Assembly (NCBI GenBank): GCA_943704525.1
Contig: CALSCQ010002727.1
Location: 1 to 35,356, forward strand
DNA length: 35,356 bases
Reading direction: 5' to 3'
DNA from: Pigoraptor vietnamica
Lineage: Eukaryota; Opisthokonta; Filasterea
The translations under genes were made by a program, and so were the position numbers. Below the pieces are notes generated by a model. That model worked only from the letters and a program-made list of their open reading frames with translations, had not been told where the DNA came from and made no database searches. Positions 9,718 through 20,600 of this stretch are shown in pieces; position 1 is the stretch's first letter, and each line of letters begins with the position of its first letter.

Positions 9718-9979
9718 AAAAAAGGGAAATGAAAACGGCAGTTCTTAAGTCTTTAGTGTGGGACTGTTTTTGAGTACGAATTGTCTGTGACGGGCTTTTG
9801 CTGTTTGCCTTTAGAGTGATTCTAAGCCAACCCTATCTCAACACACCAGCGTAACATGGTACTCCCCACATGGCATTCCGCTTGCGATGGTACAAAGTGG
9901 GAGATCTTTCGCTTTTATAACCAGAGCAGCGATTGCATGTGCGCAGAAGAGGCAGCAGGGATTCTCACGACGCACCCCT
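9718..9979. other. Convergent 3' intergenic gap between PWP1 and the hydrolase gene
   Basis: This 262-bp stretch separates two stop codons facing each other. No canonical AATAAA was found. It must hold both 3' ends, which may overlap. Confidence 0.5.
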
Positions 9980-10688
9980 TCACACGCTGTCCCCGCTCTC
10001 AATAGCAAACCACGTGAAGCTGCGCGCGGGGAGCGACACGTCGAGCGAGATCGAATAGTCCCTCTCGAGGGCCACCTTCTGAGGAGCGGCGCCCTTTTCA
10101 GACACCACCGCGACGCTCGAAATCCCGGCGTAGTAGAGGGGAAGTGCGAGGCGCGCCTCCTGCGCCGTGTCGGTCGGGTTGTACGCGAACGCAAGCGCAC
10201 GGACGCCGTCGAGAGAGGCGTCTGCGTGCATCATGCAGTCAATGCCGCGCATGTCCGGACGCCGGACGTGGATAATATCCGCGTTGAGAATGTCGCGGTA
10301 CTGCTTGTAGAAGTCGACCCATCGCTTCACGACGGCGCGCGTGTCGTCAGAGTCGTAGAGACGCGTGCCACGGTAGCACGCAGCGACGCCCATGCCGAGA
10401 TACTGTGCAAGGGCCCACTCGTATTCGGAGATGTGCTGGGAGAGGGGTTCGAAGGTGGCCGCCGCGCCGCCCCCGTGATACTCGACGAGGGGGACGAACA
10501 TCCAGCCCTGGGATGGGATGCGCGCGTATGTGTCGTCGTAGATGCTTTGCCGGCTCACGGTCAGGTCTTCCCAGCGGGGAAGCGAGTACTGCGACGACAG
10601 GGTGTCGGTGGCGAGGCAGCGATTTGACGCAGCGAGAGTGTGCTAGCCAACACCAGCCTTTTCCGTTGCCACTGACTTCCAACACGCT

Positions 10689-10779
<91 letters not shown>

Positions 10780-13039
10780 CGCAGCACACGCACCTGATTT
10801 TCGTTGTAACCCATGCCCGTCTTGGACCCCCCCGCGAAGAAGTAGTCGTCCGGCTGATTGATGAAGACGCCCCTCTCGCGAAGGCGCGCGAACATCTCCG
10901 CTTGAAGCATCGTCTGCTGGTACACGCTGTCCGAGAGGCTCGAGTGGTGGGGACTGCGCACACGCAGTGAGCCAAGAGTCCTCTACGTCCCGACCGCAAA
11001 GAGCGAACCAGCGCAACACATGGGAGAGAACAAGCATCTCTCTTCTCTCCTCTACCCATTATCGGCTGTGCTCCTGTGTGTGAGGGCAGCGCGACAGAGG
11101 ATTTACTCACTGCGATGTGGATGCGCACTCGGTGCCGCCGTACGGTCCGTCGGTCTCCACCATCGAAAGCCCCGTTGCGTTGAGAAACCCAAAGACGTAG
11201 CCGTCGAGCTGTTCCCACCAAGCAGACGCAAGGCACGCGTCGCCGCCCGGCTTGCCTGTCGCCGGGTCTGCAGTGGAAATATGGGGGATATAAGCGCTGG
11301 AATACGTACACACAAACAGCGAGGCACGCGTGCTCATTACACCGACACGGGCAGGCTTTTAGGGACATTGTTGAATTCGCAGAATGCGCATGCGACGAAA
11401 GACTTTCAACTTGCACGCCACCAAACACACGTCCACGCATCGCCGCACACCCACCGATGACCTCCTTATCGTCGCCAACGCTCCTGTCAAGCACGATGAG
11501 GTCATACCCGCCGACCTCAATCCCCTTTGCGCGCGCGTAATCCACGTTCGCCTTGACCGAGGCGAAGTACGCCGCGTCCGTCGACTCCATGTTGAACGAC
11601 GTCCCGAACGAAAAGATGACCATCTCAAAGCCGACGTCCGCCAACTGATCAATCGCACTGCGGAAGCCGGCGTCAGAGGCGTCGGTGAGGTGGAAGAAGA
11701 CGGGGTTCTCGGTCGTCCACGGGGCGAGGAGCCGCGTCAGCTTGCGCCCAAAGAGACTCCAGCGCTCCGGGTCGCGCGAGTCGTGCACCACTTCGAGCAC
11801 GCGGTAGGAGACGAAGGCGTTTCCCCGCGAGGCGCTGAGGGGAACGCCGGGTCCGGACAGGTAGCTGCAGTTGAGGAGGGGCTCGCTGGCACCTGGCGCA
11901 TCGCCGACATCCGGGTCGTCAATCCACTGGATCTGCGGACGCAATGCGGGCGTAAGTACATGCTGCGCCCACTCATACGTACTGCACGCGCACACGCTAT
12001 GCCTGTTATATGCACTTACCGCCGTCGAGTGCGGGATGGACGCGACCACGGAGAGGAGGCTCGTGATGTCCACCTGTCGCGACGACGGCGGATAGGGCGC
12101 AAACGACAGCGGCGCGTAAGGCGGGTTCGTGGCGAGGAGCTCAATCGACACTGACGCCACAACGACGTCATCGTCCGCAGCAGCCCTCACAGCGCGCTTA
12201 TTCTCCGCAGGGGTGCGGTGGCCAAACGCACCGACGGCCTCCGCGTCGCAGTCGTCCGTCACGTTGGCGCCCACGCGGACGGCGACCCACTTTGCGAGGA
12301 AGGGGTGGCCGGCGTACATCTCGTAGAAGACGCACACGTTCACGAGGCGGTGCGCGGGTTCGGCGTCCGCAGGCGGCGCAAAGCGCACAATGAGCGTCAA
12401 TCCCTCGGGCGGCCACGAGCCCTTGCGCGGCGAGTGGCGCGTGCCGGGCGTCCACGTGACGGCGGCGGTGGGCGCGCGCGTGGTGTGTCCCACATACTGG
12501 AAGGCGGAGGCGTCGACTTGCAAATTGGCTGAGGAGGCGTTGTAGTATGCATCAGGGCCCGCCTGCTTGAGGGCGCCGACGGCATAGCGACGGCCGTCCT
12601 GCGAAGAGGACATGACACTCGGAGATCAGCGGTGTTCGGGTGAATGTAAAGGGAACATGAATGGTGGTGAAGCTCCAACAAACTCGCACTCACTCGCACA
12701 CATGCATACTGAACAACTATTATTGCGGCCACCCACAAGGACAATCTCGGCTTCGGGCCGGACGGCGCGCACGATGGACTCTTCCAGCTGGTGATTCACA
12801 AAGTCGACGGTTCCGAATGCGGGCGCAGTGGCGAACACGCGGGACACAAGCCCGTTCGTGAGCGCAATCTGGCCATCGGGACCGCTCTCGACGCGCACTC
12901 GCCACGGATGTCCCGTCCCCTCGTACGACGAAGGGGGCTTCGAGATGAGCCAGTCCTTCACCGGCGTGCGCGAGAGAGGCGCGGCGTGTGCGACGAGGCC
13001 ACACAGAAGCAGCAGCGTCGCAAGTGACGTGCGCGGCAT
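9980..13039 (-). CDS. Secreted alpha-galactosidase-like glycoside hydrolase (6 exons)
   Basis: Exons on the minus strand: 13039-12737, 12598-12020, 11932-11455, 11267-11111, 10953-10794 and 10588-9980; about 761 aa. An N-terminal signal peptide (residues 1-19, SLATLLLLCGLVAHA core) indicates secretion. A beta-sandwich-like N-terminal part carries IALTNGLVSRVF and VDFVNHQLEES. The second half looks like a (beta/alpha)8 barrel: GIEVGGYDL (residues 432-439), SMVETDGPYGG with Asp493 as candidate catalytic acid, INQPDDYFFAGGSKTGMGY, GWMFVPLVEYHGGG (Glu595), ACYRGTRLYDSD and HVRRPDMRGID. I recall this series from poorly characterised bacterial alpha-galactosidase-like proteins related to clan GH-D. 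Substrate and exact GH number cannot be read from the sequence. The 87-nt second intron is stop-free and in frame. Confidence 0.82.
10690..10777. repeat. (AC)n microsatellite in intron 5 of the hydrolase gene
   Basis: A pure 88-bp AC repeat. The gene is on the minus strand, so the transcript carries (GU)n, starting about 16 nt after the 5' splice site of intron 10793-10589. Confidence 0.97.
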
Positions 13040-13299
13040 TCTGCGTATGTGCCGAGTCGGTGCGGAAAAATTATGCAGCAGATACAGTTATACGAGCGAG
13101 GGGTGACAATGGATGCGTCCTCACTCACGCGCGCGCTCCCTCTCTCTTTCCCTCTTTTTCAACAGAGAAACGACGTTCGCGTCCACTTGGCCAGTGTCAA
13201 GCTAAAAATGTGCACAGTCACATGTGCTCTGTCCGCGGAGTCCATGGTGGGAGTTACGGTGATTGGTCCGAGAACGCGGACAAGGTGTCAAGCCCTGAC

Positions 13300-13345
<46 letters not shown>

Positions 13346-13440
13346 CGTGTGCTCAACTCGAACTTTGAGATGAGAGCTGTTGTCCCCACACGCACGCACC
13401 CACAAGCAACCGAAACTTAAGCCATTATACAAACACACAA
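13040..13440. promoter_or_regulatory. Divergent promoter region between hydrolase and cupin genes
   Basis: This 401-bp gap lies between two start codons pointing away from each other, so it should hold both promoters. It contains ATTGG (inverted CCAAT) at 13262-13266, pyrimidine tracts near 13138-13160 and a (GT)n array at 13302-13343. No TATA box was recognised. Confidence 0.5.
13302..13343. repeat. (GT)n microsatellite in the divergent promoter
   Basis: A 42-bp GT array lies about 100 bp upstream of the cupin start codon. Such tracts can adopt Z-DNA and exclude nucleosomes; no effect is shown here. Confidence 0.95.
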
Positions 13441-14216
13441 ATGCTGCTCGCAACTGCCTCACTCGCGTGCCTCGCCCAGCGCCTGTGCCGTCGTTCTCTC
13501 TCCACCGGCGCGCAGTCTTCCAACAGCGGCACCGCATCGGGCCTTCTCCGCAAGTACGTGCGCGGAGAAAGCGCCGAGCAACTACGGATCGAAGGCGGCG
13601 AAATTACGCGCGTGTTACTCTCTGGCACCGACGCGGGTGGGCGACTGTCGCTTTACGAGAGCATCCTCCCGAAAGGCAACTCTGCGCCTTACCACTTCCA
13701 CGAAATCGATGTCGAGATTTTCTACGTTATTGACGGGGAGATTGAGTTTGGAGTCGACGGGGACGTCTTTGTGGCGAAGAAGGGCGATGCCGTGCTCGCG
13801 GGACCATTCGTCAAGCGGCGGTTCATTGCGGTGACGGACGCGCGCCTTCTCGTGATCAATTCCCCCTCTGGGCCTTCGGAAGGCCTCATGCGCGATATTG
13901 CCTCACTCGCGCCGGGACAGCATCCGCCGCCCGAGATGATTGAGAGGTGTGTTGTGTGTTTTGTCACTGTGCGATGGGATGTCGCGAGCGAACTATCAGG
14001 CCTTCATCCTGCGGTTTGATAGTGGGCTTGCACCCGCGAAGTTGCGTTTTGTGTGCATGAGTAGTGTATGTGCGTGTGGGAGAGCTCATATGAGCGCACG
14101 TGTCTTGTGTGTGCAATGTGCGTGTGGCTGCGCACATCATATGCACAGTCTGTCGTTGACTTTTTTCATTTTTCGACAGGTTTGAAAATGTGTACAAGAT
14201 ACACATCGTTCGCTGA
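13441..14216 (+). CDS. Mitochondrial cupin-domain protein (2 exons)
   Basis: Exons 13441-13946 and 14180-14216 encode about 180 aa. Exon 2 adds only RFENVYKIHIVR after an AG/G split codon, with a clear ATTTTTCGACAG acceptor. Residues 1-27 form a presequence-like segment (LAQRLCRRSLSTG). A single cupin barrel follows. Motif 1 is PYHFHEIDVE with His85, His87 and Glu92 as likely metal ligands, then FYVIDGEIEFGVDG. In motif 2 (GDAVLAGPFVKRRF, residues about 115-128) the usual ligand histidine is replaced by a basic residue. Cupins of this size range from dioxygenases and isomerases to non-catalytic binders, so the reaction is not assigned. Confidence 0.82.
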
Positions 14217-14652
14217 AAGCCTGTCACCGCTCTCAGGCCTGCGCGGCACTCTGCTTGTTCGCCGCTCTCTCGAGTGCTAACGTACGTGTGCGCGTGCTCT
14301 CGTGTGCGACATGGCGCACAGTCAGGTCTTATCGCTAGTCCTGCGTCGGTTCAAATCGTTGGTGTTTGTTATTGGGTGTTGTGTTTGCGCCTGAGTTGCG
14401 CAACGTGACTGTGTGTGTACGGTGGAAGCGTGACGTGCGCCGCAGTACAGGGTCATTTGGTCGAGAGTCGTGTATTGCCACTGTTTTCTTACGCGTTGCT
14501 ATGAGAGGTGCACGAGTGTGCGCCCGTCAGACACCGAAACGCGCGCGCACACACACGCGCACACACGTACGCACAACACGAAACACACACACACACAAAC
14601 ACATGCACACACATTGATACGCGAACGCATTCGCGCACACGACTCTCGAGAG
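14217..14652. other. Convergent 3' intergenic region with a CA-rich tract
   Basis: This 436-bp gap lies between the facing stop codons of the cupin and the fibrocystin-L-like gene. A CA-rich low-complexity tract lies at 14541-14613. No gene is supported. Confidence 0.6.
14541..14613. repeat. Imperfect CA/CGCA-rich tract
   Basis: Interrupted (AC)n with GC and AAC interruptions, 40 bp beyond the stop codon of the minus-strand giant gene and therefore probably within its 3' UTR. Confidence 0.85.
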
Positions 14653-17600
14653 TTACTCGTGCTGGTCCCTGGGGGCCTCCTGGCTGGGACGGCGCTCGCC
14701 CGCATACCCAGGCGCCTCGTGGCTAGGGCGGCGGCTTATGTTGAAGCCCGGCAGCGACTTGAGCTCCTCCTGCAGTGGCGTCTCCGCGTGTTCCCAGCCT
14801 GGCACCGGACTGCGCCGCGTGGGCGAGGGAATCGGGCTGCGACGCGTCGGCGTGCGGGGACGGGGCTCATCGACCGCGTGCGGGACGACGTCGCCGAGCA
14901 GGGTGGGAGGGAGCGACTCGACCTCCGGGACGGCGAACGGGTGCGACGAGTGCGAGCCCTCGAGCTCCGCGTTGAGCGAGTGCGTCGAAGGGGTGGGCGA
15001 GGGCGTCTGCAGGGACTCGACGCAGCACTTCGGGATGCGTCCCCACTTCTGCGTCGCCGTGTTGAGGCCCATGTACCAGCTCGCGTTGGACGAGTCCGTC
15101 ACTTGCACAATGTCGCCAACGGACAGCGAGACCTCGTCAGGGAACTTGGGCGAGTAGCTCAGCTTGGCGATGGCCCGCGCGTACCGCGGCGAACTCTCGG
15201 CGATCGGCTGCTTGACGTTGAGCGGGTCGCTGCTAGGCAGAGACGTTGACAGCGGGGCGTCTTCGTTGGGGTCGACGGGCGGAAGCGGCACGAACCCTTG
15301 GCCGGCCGAGCTCGACATGACCGTGTTCATAGCGACAGGGGCCGTCTTGCCGGGCGTCCATGCGCTGACGGCGGGAGAGGGGGGCGCATCGGCCACTTTG
15401 GCCTTGTCGTCGGCGGTGGTCTCGGGCTGAATCGCCTCGACGCGCTTGGGAGCCCACGCCTTGTGCGAGCGCGCGTACCACACGTAGCCTCCAACGCAGA
15501 GTGCGACGAGAACGGCGCCGCCGATGGCGACACCCGCGATCATGGATGTGTTGCTGGACGAGCTCGGAGAAGGGGGCATAATGTTCGCGATGCTCGGAGT
15601 TGCGGCCGCCGTCGCACTCGAGGCAATGCTACTCGCAGCCGCGGACGTTGTTGTCGGAGCGTTCGAGGAAGCCACCGACGACGCGGAAGGCGGAGGCGAC
15701 GAAGACGCGGGCTGTTGCCCAACGACGGTCGTAGAGGCAATAGACGGGGTCGGCGTCGCGGACGCGGCGGCGCTACTTCTGGGGACGGGATACGTGACGG
15801 CGATCTCCGCAGAGACGACGGCGAACTGGCCGTTGCCAGTGCTGAAGCGCAGGCGGACGGTCACCTGCTGCGTCGTGTTCGCCACATTGAGGGTCACGTT
15901 GGTGAAGTTGGCGCGGCCGCCGGAGAAGTAGACGAGCGTCGTCCCGCCGAGAGAGAGCTGCGCGCCGGGCGCCGTCTCGTTGGCCATCGTGTCAATGGAC
16001 ACGGACGCATTCCACGGCGTCAGAATCCCGAGCTGGTTGACGAGCGCGCCCGAGCCGTCGCGAACCTCTAGCTGAAACATGCCCTGGAAGACGCCGTTCG
16101 CCACGACGCCCGTCGACGACGACGTGAGCGCCATCGACGAGGGAATCTGGATGACCGCTCCGGTGCCAGTGCCGCTGCCACTGCCGCTCCCGTCGTCGCT
16201 GCCCGACCCCGTCGTGTCCGGTGCGTTCTGCGCCACGGGTGGTGCGGCGAGCGTGACGCCGGCGCCGAGCACCTCGACGCCGAGCCCGGACGCAAGCTGG
16301 TTCGATTGCACGAGGGCTACGAACGACTCGGCCAGGCTGTTGAGCTGGTTCATCGCTTCCATCTGGGCGGCCGTGTTGTCCGGGAGCGTCGTCGTGCTGT
16401 TCGCCACGCCGCCCACGCCACTGGTCGACCCGTTGCCGCTGCCTGAACCCGAGCCGCCGTCGGTGCTTGTGCCGTTGTTGGTCGACCCGCCGGTCGCCGT
16501 GTCGTTGCCGGCATTGGGAACGTTGTCGACGATGTCGGCGGGTGGCGCCTCCGGGTTGGGCTGCGGCGCGGGCGTCTGCGGCATGACGATTGTGTCCGCG
16601 GGCGGGTCGGCGATCTGGATGACGACAGTGGTCGAGGGGGCGTCCCTGCGGCCGCGCGTTTCCGAGACGACGTCGACGACCTTGATCCTGTCCGGCGTCG
16701 TCCCGAGGAGCGCCGCGAGGTTCTTGATGAGATCCGACCCATAGAAGGCGTCCACGGACATGCCGAGCGTGAGACCGAGCTGCACGACGGGAGAGATGAC
16801 GACGTCGACGACGGCGCGTCCGCGCAGCGTCACGTAGAGGAGCTTGCTCTTGCGGTCAAAGTAGTTGGCACCGGCGCTGTGCGACACCGTCGGGATGTAC
16901 TGTGGCCCCTGCGGCACGGTGGCGCCGTTGGCGTTGTTGCCGGTCACGAAGGCGCTGTTCTGCGGCTCGATGAAGCGGCCGTCGCGGTATACGTCGATGC
17001 GCTGCGGGTTCGTGAACCAGTAGGCGAGCACGATGGCCTCATCGGTCTCGGCGTTCGGCAGGTGGAAGCGCGTGCGCGTCGGATTCGTGCCCGTCATGTA
17101 CATGGTGTAGTTGCGCCCGGCGGCGACGGTCGCGAAGAAAGTCGAGAGGCGCTTGAGGCACGTGTAGTTTTCGCACCAGCCGTGGTCCTGGGGTCCGTTG
17201 ATGAGGTCCATCGTCCCGTCCGCCGTGAGCGAAATGGGCGACAGGCGCCGCGTCTCCGTGTCGGCGTCGAGGCTCTCGATGACGAACATGCGGTGGGTGC
17301 CGCCGGCGCACTTGTACGCCTTCCACGCGGGCACCTTCTCGCACGACAGCCCCTCGCGCACGATGCCCTGCTTCGGCGCGACGTCGGCGACGGTGAGCGC
17401 CTTGCCGCCGGGTCCCTTGAGTGCCGCGGGAGGAATCTTCGTCTCGTCAAATCGGAGTTCGGCGATCGGAATGACAGTGCCGCCGCGCGCCCCAAAGAAG
17501 GAGCCGTCCGCGTCGACGGTGATCACGTGCTTGGGCCCGTCGCAGTCCATGTCCACGCAGTCGAATTGCGTGCGCCACGCGGGATTCGGTTCGTAGTAGT

Positions 17601-20600
17601 ACAGCTTGCTCTCGTCCTCCACCGACACCCACTCAACCCCGGAGAAGTAGTGAGGATGCGTCCCGTCTGGGGCGAGCGGGTTCGAGGCTACGGCGTAGTT
17701 GCGCCGTCCGCACTCGTCGAGCCCGAAGCCGGCTAGCGTGATGCCCTTCGCGATGAACTTGCCGTAGAGCGACGGGTACGACATGACTTCGTCCCACATG
17801 TGAGGAGGGCCGCCGACCTTGTCCATGTTGAAAGCGCCCATGTGAATGCCGACGCGGAGTGTGTCGTCGCCGAGGGACAGCACGGACATGTTCGCGGGCC
17901 TGGGCTCGCTGCACGCGCCTTCTTCGGAGATGCCGACGACGAGTGCGTTCGTGACCGTCGTCGTCTTGTCGAGCGCAAAGTGGGCGATCACGTTGGGGCC
18001 GTACACGGCGAGGAAGACGGCCTTGTGCGCGTCGGCGACGACAAAGTCGTGCAGCTCCAGCGAGGACTCGAGCAGCGCGTACACGCCGTAGTCCCAACTC
18101 TTGAACACGCGGAAGTTGCCAAACGTCGTGCACGCGGGGACGCCGTCGATCTTGAACCCGAAGGAAACGCTGTGCGCCACGTTGTCGTCGAGGTAAGGGC
18201 GACCGTCCGGCGCCGTCACGTTGCACGTGTCGCCTCGCACGCGGAAGCCATTGCGCTCGGACCCTCCCGCCGCATTGCCGCGGAGAATGCTGAGCGGACC
18301 GCGCACGTTGAAGCCCGACGACTCGTCGTTGTAACCGGCCTCGGTCAGGTGGTTGAAGGCGACCTCCACGCGGAGAGCGAGGTTTCCGACCACCGACGCG
18401 AGTCGCGACGAGACGTAGTAGGCGTCGCCGACGGTGCGGTACGCCACGTTGTTGGAGATTTCCAGACCGTCCGACGCGTGTGCGCCGACAGCCGTGTTGA
18501 AGTTGAAGTTGAAGGAGCAGCGGCGCACGAACGATGGCCCCGCGTTGCCGACGTCCTTGAAAACCAGGGCGTATCGGGGGTCCAGGTACGACGGCCACCC
18601 GCGCTGTCCGCACTCGCGGAACTCGACGCCGTCGGCGCGGAAGCGGCCCGTGAACACCGCGGGCGTGGCGCCGGCGTCGGGGTTCGCGTAAGACCCGACG
18701 AGCACGCGCCCGCCAAACTCGGCCGCGTTGTCGATGCCGCGAACGACAATGTTGCGCGAGAGGACGCCGACCTCTGCCGTGTACTCGACGGAGCGGCTGC
18801 CGTACGTCGCCTTGGTCGCTGCGTGGCGGAACGAGAGGGGCTGTGCGAACGAGAGGATGCGGCCGTTGGGCGACACTGCGGCGAGGACGCGCGTCTCGGA
18901 TTCGAAGACGCTGTACCCGGTGGGCGCGATCACAATCTCGTCGCCGACCGCCCAGGGAACGCTCTTCTCCAGCGTGATGCTCGTCGCGCCCGCCACCGCC
19001 GTCGCGCTGAGGCGCGTCCACGTGACGTTCGGGGGCGCGCCGACCATTTCGACGTCGCCAAACACGGCGAGGACTTTGCTGCCGAGCGGAAGGCGCGTCG
19101 TCGCGGTCATCTCGGGCGTCGTGCGGCTGCCGGTGAGCGAGATGGTTGCGCGGCTGCGGAACGGCGCCGTGCTATTGCCGATGCCGAGGCGGCCATCCCG
19201 GACGATGATGTACGTCGCCGTCAGCTCCCGGTTGCCGCCGTCGACGAACTCGAGCGTGCCCTTGATGTTCAGCAGATGAAGCTTGGCCGTGTTGCAATCG
19301 AGGAGGACGACCTCGTTGCTCTCGATCGTGACGTCGTCGCCGTCCTCCGGCACGCGGCCACTCGCCCACCCGTCGGCGTCGCACCAGCTGCGGACGGCCT
19401 TGGGCACGTGCGTCTGGTTGACGGGAGGAAGGACGCACCCGGTCTTGGGGCACTTGATCGCGTGGAAGTTGATCTCCTGCGTGAAGCTGCCGTTGCCGGC
19501 GACGACGTACGTGTGGCGCATCGTCGCGTTGTCGAAGAAGTACGCTGTGTTGGGGTCGCCGGCGGCCACGGGGCGACCGAGATCGAGTGACTTGCCGTTG
19601 ATTTCAAAGTGATCGTGCTTGACGAGGTAATCCGATGCAACGCCGATCCAGTCCTGCTGGTCGAGAAGGTACGCGTTGAGGAGATAGTCGGTGACGTCGA
19701 CGCGGTCCTTCGCCTCGACGTCGTATGCGATCGCGACCGTGTCGTTGCCGGGGACGAGCGCCATGTAGCCATTCGGATGCGTCGTCCGCCTCAGGCGCCA
19801 CGGCACGCGGGAGACGCCGAACCGGCTCGTGAGCGTCGCGTTGTGGCCGAGCAGGCTGTCGGGGACGACGGCGTTCCATCCGATCTTGCGAAATTCGACC
19901 TTGTCCGTACACACCATGCCGGGGTAGAGTCCGGACGAGAAGCTGGGCGAGTCTGTGCACGCGGAGGGGTCGTAGAGATTGCTGCGGGGAACGGCCCAGC
20001 CGCGCGCGCCCGTGAGCGAGCCGTCCAAGTCGCGCCACATCAGCTCGTGCTCCCACTGAAATGCGCCGACGTGCGGGCAGTTGATCATGGCGATGCCCTT
20101 GAAGCGCGTCTCGCTGCCCCCGTCGTAGTCGCGGCAGTGCGCGCACCCGCGCAGCATCGATTGCTTGTCGCCGTCAAAGTTGACGAAGGTCACGTTCTCC
20201 ACCGTCATGTAGTGCGAGTTTGGCGTGACGATGCCCGCATGCGAGCCCGTGTAGTTGGCCACGTTGATCAGCCCGCTGCGACCGACGATGAGGCAGTTTG
20301 CGACGAGCGGACCGCCCCACGTGCCCTCGACCGCCGTGAGCTGTACGTTGACGTTGTAGCTGTCGAGAACCACCGAGTCCAGCACTTGCGCGTGTCCGAC
20401 CTTTGCGAGCTCGATGCCCTTGCCGTTCGCGTACGCCGTCGTGCGCACCAGCTGGGTCGTCGCGTAGGCGCCCTTGCCGCACTCGTCGACGCGCGAGATC
20501 CACTTCTCCCACGAGCGCACGCCAAACTCGTAGTTCGAGTGCGCCACGTTGTCGCGGAACGTGCCGAGCGGCGAGTAGATCGGGCACACCGCGTCCGTCG

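Noticed and set aside
10643-12613. Hydrolase as one 656-codon frame on the minus strand
   Set aside because: The frame passes through introns into (GT)n-encoded Cys-Val runs. The spliced model gives continuous family-like sequence.
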